This document shows, one piece after another, positions 25,911-33,979 of a DNA stretch of 64,000 nucleotides. This stretch comes from Halopenitus persicus (GTDB taxonomy: Archaea > Halobacteriota > Halobacteria > Halobacteriales > Haloferacaceae). Numbering within the stretch: position 1 is the stretch's first letter; each line of letters starts with the position of its first letter. Where the stretch lies: assembly GCF_002355635.1 (NCBI RefSeq), contig NZ_AP017558.1, positions 620,001 through 684,000 on the forward strand, given 5' to 3'. The notes under the pieces are model-generated. The model was not told the DNA's origin and ran no database searches. It worked only from the letters and a program-made list of their open reading frames with translations. Position numbers and translations under genes: made by a program.

Positions 25911-28361
25911 TTACGACCGGCGGCTTTTGAACCACCGAGTTATGCGTGACGCGATCCCGAGGTTCCGTTTCACCATAATGACGGTGCTGTCCGCTCGCCG
26001 GCCGACCTCTTCGGGAATGGCCCCGAACACGACCTGCTGGAGGAGCCCTTCACGAGACGCCCCAATGATAGTGAGGTCGTGGTCGGCTGCTTCTTCGACG
26101 ATGGAATCCCCGATGTTCGTTCCGTCGATGATCTCCGTCGACGTCTCCAAGTTCTCGAGTGCAGCGACGGTCGAATCGAGAATCGATCGGGCATCGCCGT
26201 CACGGTCCGAGTCGGTGGATCGAACGTATATCACTTTGACGTGAGCATCGTTCCGTCTGGCAACGGCACGGGCGATCTCCGTTGCGAACTCGGCGTGAGG
26301 ACCGCCAGCCGTCGGCAGGAGGATCGAATCCACTTCGCCGATGGACGCACTGTCTGCGGCAGGACCGACACGCTCAACCAAAACGTCACAGCGAGCCTTG
26401 GTCACCACCTCGTCGACGTTACTCCCCAGGACGAAATCACGACGACGGGGGCGACTCCGCCAGCCCATCAGCACGAGACCGATATCGTCCTGTTCGATCG
26501 TATTGAGGATCGCCCGGGACACGTCGTGTCCGATGCGGATTTTGCCACTCACCGGGATGCCCGGGCGCTCTTCGTCCGCAAAGTCGATCGCCTGGTCGAT
26601 GACGGCGCGTTCCTCATCGACGAACTGGCGCCCCTCCGAAATCGGCGTCTGGCGCGGAACGGTGGCGACGCTTACCACCTCTATCTCGGCGTCTCGCTGT
26701 TCGGCAAGATCGAGCGCCGTCCGCATCAACTGCTCGACGGTCGCCGGATTCGCTACCGGAACGAGGATCCGCTGCTCCCGCTCGCGCCGTTCTTCGGCGG
26801 GGGCTTGCTCGGTCGTGACGGTCGGCGTTTCCTCCTCGATCTTTTCCTCCGCTTTCCGCCGCGAGTAGCCGTAATACAGGAGCAGTCCCAGACCCATCCA
26901 GATGGCCGTGGTCACGAGCGCGATGAATCCGTGGGAGTCGGGTCCCAGACCGATTTCCATACCCAGGGCCGACAGGAGGAACGGCGTCAACAGGAACTGG
27001 AGGACGATCCCGATGAGCGGCGGCCACGGCATGTACGGGACTTCGTACGTCCGTGGCAGGTCAGGGTGGGTCTTGCGCATCTTGATGACCGTCCAGTTGA
27101 CCTGCACGAACAGCAGAATGAACATGATGTCGGCGGAGGCGGCGACTGATTCGATGGGTAGCGTCACCGCCATCAGCGCGATGAGCACCGCCGAGAGGAA
27201 GATCGCCACGTGTGGCGTTCGCTTCTCGGGGTGGACCTCGCTGAGGAGCTCGGGGAGGGCCTTGTCGCGCCCCATCGCGAACGAAACGCGTGAGGAGGAG
27301 TACACGGTCGCGTTCAGTGCGCTCATCGTTGCCGTCAGGCCAGCGACCAGGAGTAACGGGACGCCGTAGGGGACGAACTGTCCGGCCGCCTCGATGATGC
27401 CGAGTTCGCCCAGATTACCGAGCACTTGCCACGTGGGCGCACCCACCGAGACGCCCGCTCGGTCGGCCAATTCGGGTATCGTCTCGATCCCACCGATCGC
27501 GGCGAAGGCGACGAGAACGTAGATCGGCACGACGATCGCCAGCGAGTAGAAGACCGCCTTCGGGACGTTCGTTCCCGGATCGACCACCTCTTCGCCGGAC
27601 TGGACGATGATCTCGTAGCCCTCGAAGGCGATGTACGTGAAGCCCATCGCGCCGATGATACCGACGACACCGTTCGGTGCAAACCCGGGACTATTGAGGA
27701 ATTTCGTGGGCCAGTTCGGCGTCTGAACCGTCGCAAGAATGCCGAAGGCAACGAAAACGCCGAGGATGGCGACTTTGATGAACGTCACGATGACGCCGGC
27801 CTTGCCGGTTTCCTCGGCCCCCCGATAGTTGATATATGCGAACAGAGAGATCATAAGGACCGCGAGGATCTTATCCAGCAGTTCGCGGCCGATGAACCCC
27901 AGAAGATGGAACCCCTCCGCGAGAACACCACCGTAGACCAGGAACTCGGTGAGAAACACGCCGAACGTCACCGCGTACAGCGAACAGGCGACGGCGTGGG
28001 CGAACCAGGACATCCAGCCCGCATAGAAGCCGTTCGGATCGACGAGCGCTTCTTTCACCCAGAGATAGCCGCCACCTGCCTCCGGGAACGCGGCTCCGAG
28101 TTCGGCATAGGAGACGGCCGTAAACAGCGCAACGAAGCCGTTCAGAGCGAACGCGAGGATCAGTGCGGGCCCCGCGAGCCCCGCGGCGAAGCCCGTGAGG
28201 GCGAAAACGCCGGCCCCGATCATCGCACCAACGCCGATGAACGTGATATCGAAGAAGCTCATGTCCCGCGAGAGTTCCGTCTCGACCTCGCCGGACGCGC
28301 CCCCATCGCCGGATTCGCTCCGAGCGTCGGAGGCACCACTATTAGCCGAGGCATCCGTCAT
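25911..28361 (-). CDS. APC amino-acid permease fused to two UspA domains
   Basis: An 816-residue protein. Residues about 35-510 form a 12-helix APC-superfamily permease starting with 'FIGVGAMIGAGVFALTG', the substrate-backbone-binding glycine motif of amino-acid transporters. The cytoplasmic tail has two universal stress domains: about 540-680 ('RILVPVANPATVEQLMRTALDLA') and about 690-810 ('SILLPTAGGPHAEFATEIA', 'DHDLTIIGASREGLLQQVVFG'). Fused UspA domains are known in haloarchaeal Cat-type transporters and may sense nucleotide. The start MTDASANSG is chosen over a longer frame whose extra residues lack haloarchaeal character. Confidence 0.88.
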   Translation of the reverse strand: MTDASANSGASDARSESGDGGASGEVETELSRDMSFFDITFIGVGAMIGAGVFALTGFAAGLAGPALILAFALNGFVALFTAVSYAELGAAFPEAGGGYLWVKEALVDPNGFYAGWMSWFAHAVACSLYAVTFGVFLTEFLVYGGVLAEGFHLLGFIGRELLDKILAVLMISLFAYINYRGAEETGKAGVIVTFIKVAILGVFVAFGILATVQTPNWPTKFLNSPGFAPNGVVGIIGAMGFTYIAFEGYEIIVQSGEEVVDPGTNVPKAVFYSLAIVVPIYVLVAFAAIGGIETIPELADRAGVSVGAPTWQVLGNLGELGIIEAAGQFVPYGVPLLLVAGLTATMSALNATVYSSSRVSFAMGRDKALPELLSEVHPEKRTPHVAIFLSAVLIALMAVTLPIESVAASADIMFILLFVQVNWTVIKMRKTHPDLPRTYEVPYMPWPPLIGIVLQFLLTPFLLSALGMEIGLGPDSHGFIALVTTAIWMGLGLLLYYGYSRRKAEEKIEEETPTVTTEQAPAEERREREQRILVPVANPATVEQLMRTALDLAEQRDAEIEVVSVATVPRQTPISEGRQFVDEERAVIDQAIDFADEERPGIPVSGKIRIGHDVSRAILNTIEQDDIGLVLMGWRSRPRRRDFVLGSNVDEVVTKARCDVLVERVGPAADSASIGEVDSILLPTAGGPHAEFATEIARAVARRNDAHVKVIYVRSTDSDRDGDARSILDSTVAALENLETSTEIIDGTNIGDSIVEEAADHDLTIIGASREGLLQQVVFGAIPEEVGRRADSTVIMVKRNLGIASRITRWFKSRRS

Positions 28362-28645
28362 AGTGTAGGCTGACACGGTGCGGGTAGAAAAAAGCGGAGG
28401 CTGCGGATTCGGGTCTCCGGCCGTGATTCCATCCGTGGCAGCAACCGGCCCGGGTGTCCCCAGCAGTGGATCTCGGCTCCGTCTTCCGGTCGGGATCGGC
28501 TTCCGTATGCACGTGTACAATGACGAGGTCTTTTCGGGGGGCAGCGCCACGAACCTCGCCAGCCGTGTCGCCTGTACTTCTTCAACGGTGGCTTAAAAGA
28601 CGTAAGAACGATCGAGGTCAGTCTCCGACTCGAACGGAAGGGAAG

Positions 28646-28661
28646 AGGCCTCGGCACTCAT
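28646..28661. other. Left attachment repeat of the accessory region
   Basis: AGGCCTCGGCACTCAT is an exact 16-base match to 48980-48995. Base composition changes at once on the right side, and an integrase module begins 65 bases further on. This is the likely left end of the integrated DNA. Confidence 0.7.
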
Positions 28662-28725
28662 TCAAGCGAACACTGCACTTAGACATAAAATAATTGTTAA
28701 TAAATTATACCTGTGAGAATAATCT

Positions 28726-29241
28726 ATGGATCCAGAACAATCGAAAGACTCGAATTGGAAAGAGGTAGTTGGACTAGCTGACGGTACAGACAAAGTCGCC
28801 ATATACTGTAAAGAATCAGATAAAGAAGCGTGGACCGAAGAAGCCGAAGAGAAGGGGTATCCAAGCCGGAGTAAGTACCTCTATGACCTCGTTATCGAAG
28901 GTCAACGAGTACGGGAGACCGACTTCTTCGATAAGCCAGGAGACTCTGAGCAGAACGAAGAGCTTCGGGAGCGAATCAACGAGCTGCACGACGAGATCAG
29001 TCGTCTGAAAGGTAGCCCCGATGGTGATCCGAACCTCATTGTACCGGATCTGGTTCTAGGAGAACTATCGGAGGAGTACCGGACACACGATGAGCTTGTC
29101 AGCAGTATACTCGATTCTGACCGTATCGAGAATCATGTCCGAGAGGAAGTGGAAGACATTCTGTACGACCTAATCGATGCGGACCGAGCAGAATACCAGA
29201 TTGGACACGGCTGGCGACACGTTCCGGAGGGTGATTCATAG
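28726..29241 (+). CDS. Integrase-associated small protein, first copy
   Basis: A 171-residue acidic, mainly helical protein. The N-terminal part 'KVAIYCKESDKEAWTEEAEE' and 'SRSKYLYDLVIEGQ' looks like a strand followed by helices, as in ribbon-helix-helix-type DNA binders. Then comes a short coiled coil ('NEELRERINELHDEISRLKG'). It is related throughout to 37526-38035. Both genes end in TAG directly followed by the integrase ATG (TAGATG), so it is likely a co-translated recombination partner, as accessory proteins of the pleolipovirus SNJ2 integrase are. That comparison is by analogy only. Confidence 0.7.
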   Translation: MDPEQSKDSNWKEVVGLADGTDKVAIYCKESDKEAWTEEAEEKGYPSRSKYLYDLVIEGQRVRETDFFDKPGDSEQNEELRERINELHDEISRLKGSPDGDPNLIVPDLVLGELSEEYRTHDELVSSILDSDRIENHVREEVEDILYDLIDADRAEYQIGHGWRHVPEGDS

Positions 29242-30173
29242 ATGGTCGAAGAGTGGGAGACACAAGTTTTCGAAAACAAGCACGAAGTTATCAACGACTT
29301 CCTGCAGCAGAAAGAGACGACTGGACGTAGCCGTCGGACACTAAATGCGTATAGCCGTGTTCTCCGCAAGTTCTACCACGAGCATTTTCCGGAAAAACGC
29401 CGGCAGAGACAACGGTCAGAGATATCGAGGAGTATCTCCGAATCCTGAACGACAGAGATCTCAGTCGGAACACGAAGCGACGGTATCTCGAATCGCTCTC
29501 GGCGTTCTTCAGCTACGCGATGAAACGCCCTCGGTTTGAAGAGGTTACCGGGAATCCAGCTGCAGTCATACTGGAAGAGATACCAAAGGAAATTCGATCA
29601 CGGCCCGACTGTGCAACGTGGGAAAACGCGAAGAAGATCGTCCGAGGAATGTCGAATCCTCGGGACAAAACTGTCGCCGCGATCTTGGCCAAAACAGGAT
29701 GCCGCCTCACGGAAGCGTTGGAGATCAAGATGGATGACCTAATGCTCGATAGCGGATTCATCCGTCTACGGCAACGAAAAGGAGGAAAACAGACCGTCGT
29801 CCCCATTGACGAGGAAACGGTACGGGCGATAGAGCGGTGTAAGCTGGTTAGTGGTGATCACGACGAGGGATATCTGTTCGTCAGTATCCAAGGGAATCGA
29901 GTAGGCCGTGAGCGACTCCGTAGGACCATTCGAGAAGCTGCGGTTGATACTGGCGTTATGGAAGAGGGTGAAACGCGGTTCGAACGGAAGTTCACCCCCC
30001 ACACGTTTCGGACTGTGTTTACCACGCTAATGCGGAGACAAGGGATGGATGATCGGATTCTTCAGTATATTCGGGGAGATTCAGAATCCGAGACGATGGA
30101 TATCTATACCAGAGTCGACCGTGAGGAGGCGAGGCAACAATATCTTGAATGCATCAAATCACTGCAAAGCTAA
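29242..30173 (+). pseudogene. Tyrosine integrase, first copy, frameshifted
   Basis: A close relative of the intact integrase at 38036-39082. The N-terminal frame (29242-29448) reads through 'RRTLNAYSRVLRKFYHEHFPEK', then the matching frame continues one base out of phase from about 29403 ('TVRDIEEYLRILNDRDLSRN'). One base appears lost near 29395-29402. The catalytic half is complete: Arg in 'KTGCRLTEALEIK', 'HTFR' in 'KFTPHTFRTVF' and Tyr in 'ETMDIYTRV'. An internal ATG at 29520 opens a 217-residue frame that could still be made. Either a pseudogene, a sequencing error or a frameshift site. Confidence 0.75.
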
Positions 30174-30455
30174 CGGATGGGAGTAGTTCCATCTCTGTAA
30201 TACCCACCGACGATAACGCCTCGTATTCGTAGAAACTCAACATCCGATCTCTCGAATGCAAGGGGCCTGGCAGTACTCATAGGGTTCATCATCACCGGAT
30301 GCCGAGTCCGGTTCAGTGCGGTGCCTCATCATCGGCCCGACTCGTTCTACGGTACTTGGAGCAAAACCGTTGTCGTTCACTCACGAGTATCCAGCAAGGC
30401 AGTAACCGCGACCTCAGATTACAAACAGACATACGAGGAAATTTTGGAGATATAT
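30174..30455. other. Spacer with a degenerate attachment-site copy
   Basis: No gene is seen. Positions 30261-30345 resemble the right attachment site and its outer flank (48978-49060) over about 80 bases, including ACTCATAGGG, the TCATCATCACCGG stretch and TGCCGAGTCCGG. This copy is AT-drifted relative to the host-side one. It probably marks the right end of an older integration. Confidence 0.55.
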
Positions 30456-30509
30456 GGCCTCGTTGAAACCCTTGCTGACAAACACGACAGGTGAGTAGCT
30501 GGAGAGGAG

Positions 30510-31505
30510 ATGGATGCTCTCCCGAAGTCACGTCTTCTTCGATTCGTTGAACGGGCTTTAGTACTGGCTCGCCGTGCTGTGGCACGGTTCTCGACTCGCT
30601 ATTCACGGAAGCGGTTCACGCTGCGGCAACACGTTGTCTTGCTCTGTCTCAAGGTGAAAAAGACGACCACGTACCGTGACCTCGTTGACGAACTCATCGA
30701 GATGCCGCACATTCGAGACGCCCTCGGCCTTGATTCGATCCCCGCACCCTCGACACTCTGTAAGGCGTTCGACCGCTTGGAGATGGCCGTCTGGCGGGTT
30801 CTGCTCAACGTTTCACTTAGAGACTTGCCGCTGAACGGTGTCACCGGCATCGATCCATCCGGGTTCGAACGGGCGCACGCTTCTACTCACTACACGAAGC
30901 GAACGAACCTCACCATCCAGCAGTTGAAGACAACGCTGTTGGTCGATACAGCAACCAACGCAGTACTCGATATTCACGTGACCACAACGCGGAAGCACGA
31001 TACCCAAATTGCGCCACAGGTAATGAAACGGAACGTACAATCCATCGCGGTGTTGGCCGGTGACAAGGGATACGACGACCAGAAACTCCGGCAGCTCGCC
31101 CGTGACCACGATATTCGACCACTCATCAAGCATCGGGAGTTCACACCTCTCCACAAGGCGTGGAATGCTCGGCTGGACAACGACCTCTACCATCAACGGA
31201 AGATAAACGAGACAGTCAACGCGACCATCAAACAGAAATTCGGTGCATTCGTCAGGTCGCGTCTCTGGTGGAAGCAGTTCCGCGAACTCGTCATCAAGTG
31301 TGTGGTTCACAATCTTGAACGAGGGCTCGATATTGCATCCGAGGGGGCGGATGTCAGTAGTTCCGAGAGGAACGGGCTGCTGAATATAGAGAGTGCATTC
31401 AGCATGAGAAACGCCTCAGCCTCTACTCTAAACTGGAACTCTCCGACGGAATGTGCTTACCTCAAGACCAGCAGCGAAGGGGAACTACCTCTCAGGGTAT
31501 TGTGA
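30510..31505 (+). CDS. IS5-family transposase
   Basis: A 331-residue DDE transposase. Catalytic acids are visible in 'GVTGIDPSGFERAH', 'VLAGDKGYDDQK' and 'RKINETVNATIKQKFG'; the last is the family's YREK-like region. The usual end of such proteins is near 'VVHNLERGL' (about residue 270). The remaining 60 residues run into a hairpin repeat (31379-31403) and are probably foreign read-through, so the IS right end has been lost or displaced. The left terminal repeat is at 30456-30473. Confidence 0.85.
   Translation: MDALPKSRLLRFVERALVLARRAVARFSTRYSRKRFTLRQHVVLLCLKVKKTTTYRDLVDELIEMPHIRDALGLDSIPAPSTLCKAFDRLEMAVWRVLLNVSLRDLPLNGVTGIDPSGFERAHASTHYTKRTNLTIQQLKTTLLVDTATNAVLDIHVTTTRKHDTQIAPQVMKRNVQSIAVLAGDKGYDDQKLRQLARDHDIRPLIKHREFTPLHKAWNARLDNDLYHQRKINETVNATIKQKFGAFVRSRLWWKQFRELVIKCVVHNLERGLDIASEGADVSSSERNGLLNIESAFSMRNASASTLNWNSPTECAYLKTSSEGELPLRVL
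31379..31403. repeat. Hairpin repeat copy A (CTGAATATAGAG type)
   Basis: GCTG and CAGC arms enclose a 17-base loop AATATAGAGAGTGCATT. Copy B at 36381 has the same arms, loop length and orientation. Copies C, D and E lie in inverse orientation. It forms the 3' end of the transposase frame. Confidence 0.5.
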
Positions 31506-31518
31506 TCGGATCTTCAGA

Positions 31519-32754
31519 CTAATCATCGTCGCTGAAAATCCCTATTTCGAACTCATCATCAGACTCACGGAGGAGTCGACCGGTTCCATCGTGCTCAGCA
31601 AGTGCTCCCTCATCGAGGTGGTTTGCCTGTTCTATAACGTCAGCAGTGACTTTTTCGGTTACTTCGAACTCCTCGACTGGGCTAACGACTCCCCAGAGCG
31701 CCCCGACAGAGTGGAGGACAACCGCCAGCGGCGTGAGAATCAGGAACACTGGCCACAAGATCGGGTGTTTCCGATAGCCCACCACGCCAAAGAACATATA
31801 CACGAACAGAATCCCTAAAAGGGCTGTAGAGAGCAGCGAATACAGTCCTATCCCGGGAGCTGTCCCGGGCAACAGGTACGATGCGATAGCCAACAACGGT
31901 ACGAACGGTGAGAACGCCCACGCGATGACCCGAGTGAAGTACAGCGGCCGGTATAGTGGCGGAAGTAAGTGATCATCACCGATTGTGCCGGACATCCATC
32001 GCCGCCGTTGTTTGATCATCGCTTTGAGCGATGGCGGAGCTTGATTCCGAAACCGATCATTGACTAACTGGTAGGTCAAATTGTGGTCTCTCGCTGCCCG
32101 CCAGATCAGATTCGTGTCCTCCGTGATCGTGGCTACATCCCACCCAACCTCTTGTTCAATCTCACGGCGGATTGCAAAACCTCCACCCCACGCGTATAGG
32201 GGATACGATAGGCGGCGAAATCCCAGCTGTTCAAATTGATAACCCGTGCGAAACACTTCACAGAGATACGTGAGACGTGAACCGGTGTAAATTGGCTTCT
32301 CTGTGAACTGAATGAAATCAGCATCTGGAAGCCCAGTGAGTTCTGTAACGAGCGTATCTTCGTCTAGATAGAGGAGATATTCTTTATCAGCATCAACGTT
32401 TCTCCGTGCCCATTCAACGGCCCGACCTTTGTTAGTCGCGTTGCAATCAAAATCATCGGGAACAACATGGACTTGAGCACCATTGATACTGATGTCTGCT
32501 TCGGCGATAACACGCACATCTGTGATATTGTCGGGCAGTGCGTTGACGGTCTGTTGGACGACAGACTCAGCGTCAATCGTCAGTACACGGACTTGGATAT
32601 CATCAAGCCCCCACACTTCCTCAGTATCTTGTTTCCATCCACGTGAAAGCAAAGTCACCTCGACGACCCACCACAGTGAGGAGAGACCGTAGACAAGCAG
32701 TGCTGCCCACAAGAAGATGGCCAACACCCCCTGTAGCGATACCAAATCGGTCAC
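31519..32754 (-). CDS. Membrane glycosyltransferase, family 2
   Basis: A 411-residue enzyme with a membrane helix at the N-terminus (about 8-35), a GT-A catalytic region (about 55-280) and three to four C-terminal helices. The donor-binding acids are in 'YLLYLDEDTLV', the acceptor-side acids in 'WDVATITEDTNLIWRAA', and the processive-type motif is 'QRRRWMSGT'. It probably transfers a sugar to a lipid- or polymer-linked acceptor at the inner face of the membrane. The C-terminal acidic tail ends IFSDDD. It points towards the transposase and away from the recombinase gene. Confidence 0.85.
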   Translation of the reverse strand: MTDLVSLQGVLAIFLWAALLVYGLSSLWWVVEVTLLSRGWKQDTEEVWGLDDIQVRVLTIDAESVVQQTVNALPDNITDVRVIAEADISINGAQVHVVPDDFDCNATNKGRAVEWARRNVDADKEYLLYLDEDTLVTELTGLPDADFIQFTEKPIYTGSRLTYLCEVFRTGYQFEQLGFRRLSYPLYAWGGGFAIRREIEQEVGWDVATITEDTNLIWRAARDHNLTYQLVNDRFRNQAPPSLKAMIKQRRRWMSGTIGDDHLLPPLYRPLYFTRVIAWAFSPFVPLLAIASYLLPGTAPGIGLYSLLSTALLGILFVYMFFGVVGYRKHPILWPVFLILTPLAVVLHSVGALWGVVSPVEEFEVTEKVTADVIEQANHLDEGALAEHDGTGRLLRESDDEFEIGIFSDDD

Positions 32755-32862
32755 ATTACGTGATTACGGCAGAATCTATTAAGCACAGCGTAATTGCTCC
32801 GTTACTGTTCCGTAATGGACTATTATACTGTATGCTAATCTGCCCAGCCAGTTCATGACCGA

Positions 32863-32884
32863 CTTGCGCTCTGTATTCAGTACA
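32863..32884. repeat. Hairpin-family repeat copy C
   Basis: CTTGCGCTCTGTATTCAGTA matches, in inverse orientation, the CTGAATATAGAG core of copies A and B, and in direct orientation copies D and E. It sits between the divergent glycosyltransferase and recombinase genes. The hairpin arms are weak here. Confidence 0.4.
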
Positions 32885-32927
32885 ACTCGGCGGTACTTCC
32901 AATCCGTCAGCATGAGGATGACTACGG

Positions 32928-33632
32928 GTGTCTCATCACAACGAACCCGGGACAGAATGGGCGAATCGTCATCGACGGGCGCTCACGACTCGGCATACTC
33001 ACGAGGATGTCCTCACCGATCGTCAGTTCGAACTCTTGCTGGAAGCGTGTTCAAGCCTTTCAGCGCCACACGATTTCGAAGCGCGATTCATTTGTCTCAT
33101 CGCAGGCCGCCTTGGACTTCGCGCTGGCGAGGTCGCGCATTTACAGACGGCGTGGGTGAACTGGAACCGTCGAACGATTCGCATCCCCCAACACGAACCG
33201 TGCCAGTGTGGGTACTGCCGACGTCAGGCACGGCAGGAAGCCATCCACAACGAACGTCTCTCCGTCGAGGATGCTGTCGCATCCCGCTGGCATCCGAAGA
33301 CTGTGGCATCGGCGCGGCTGATCCCATTCGACCTCTCACTTCGGCTGGAGCTTTGCGTCGAGCGGTTTGCCAATCGGTACGATGCGTTCCCTCGGTCGCG
33401 GTCAACGATCAACAGACGAGTACAGGCTGCCGCGAGCGAGGCTGACCTACCGGGTCGCGTCTATCCACACTGTCTGCGAGCAACTGCCGCCAGCTACCAT
33501 GCCTACAAAGGCGTCGCCCCGGTGCCACTGCAAGCCCTGATGGGCTGGAGTGATCTGGCGACCGCACAGAAATACATCCGTATCTCTGGGACAGCGACGG
33601 CTGATGCGCTGCGTCGAGTTCATCACAAGTAG
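32928..33632 (+). CDS. Small tyrosine recombinase with a zinc-binding insert
   Basis: A 234-residue site-specific recombinase. Catalytic residues are Arg in 'GRLGLRAGEVAHL', the HxxR of 'YPHCLRATAASYHA', Trp in 'LMGWSDLATAQ' and Tyr in 'AQKYIRI'. Between the first Arg and HxxR it has 'EPCQCGYCRRQ', a cysteine cluster that may bind zinc. The core-binding N-terminal domain is much shortened. It starts with GTG. Flanked by two glycosyltransferase genes and hairpin repeats, it could rearrange this locus, though no recombination site is proven. Confidence 0.8.
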   Translation: MSHHNEPGTEWANRHRRALTTRHTHEDVLTDRQFELLLEACSSLSAPHDFEARFICLIAGRLGLRAGEVAHLQTAWVNWNRRTIRIPQHEPCQCGYCRRQARQEAIHNERLSVEDAVASRWHPKTVASARLIPFDLSLRLELCVERFANRYDAFPRSRSTINRRVQAAASEADLPGRVYPHCLRATAASYHAYKGVAPVPLQALMGWSDLATAQKYIRISGTATADALRRVHHK

Positions 33633-33901
33633 GGACTCCTCAGGCGTCTCTCAGTATCGTTCTGACCGATACAGAGGATGTAGTCAGCATCGGTATGCGG
33701 TCGGAGCCTACAAGATGGTCTTATGCAGACTATCTGTTGGATCGAGTCATGGAGTGGAACAACATACTGTGGTGTGCTGGCGATTCGGCGAGCAATAACA
33801 GCCCGACGAGTGTAGCGCCGACGAACAGCCAGCGGGACATACCTGGAGTTCATCACGTAGTTGAGAAATACTCTTGTTCTGAGCTATAATCCATCATATC
33901 G

Positions 33902-33938
33902 GGTAGTATATGATTATATGTGGTAATTTCATACTACC
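33902..33938. promoter_or_regulatory. Inverted repeat GGTAGTAT...ATACTACC
   Basis: Perfect 8-base arms are separated by 21 AT-rich bases containing a TATATGATTATATG stretch. It lies 42-78 bases upstream of the glycosyltransferase ATG at 33980, where promoter and operator would be expected. Confidence 0.45.
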
Positions 33939-33943
33939 AAAAC

Positions 33944-33960
33944 GGTAAGTTCATCTTACC
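33944..33960. promoter_or_regulatory. Inverted repeat GGTAAG-TTCAT-CTTACC
   Basis: Perfect 6-base arms with a 5-base centre lie 20 bases before ATG 33980. It shares the GGTA/TACC edges with the longer palindrome just upstream, so both may bind one regulator. Confidence 0.45.
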
Positions 33961-33979
33961 TAAGATTAATGATAACAGT

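Larger units (their letters stand above)
33633..33979. other. Spacer with two palindromes before the GT2-DUF1508 gene
   Basis: No gene is seen. The right half is AT-rich and contains two inverted repeats (33902-33938 and 33944-33960) directly before the glycosyltransferase start, which look like regulatory sites. Confidence 0.55.

Noticed and set aside
28600-28661. tRNA gene at the left attachment site
   Set aside because: On the minus strand a T-arm-like TTCCG-TTCGAGT-CGGAG can be drawn, but the joined right flank offers no acceptor, D-arm or anticodon arm. Treated as chance.
29345-29539. Separate 64-codon gene inside the first integrase
   Set aside because: It is an out-of-frame reading of the integrase N-terminal region; homology to the intact copy explains the DNA fully.
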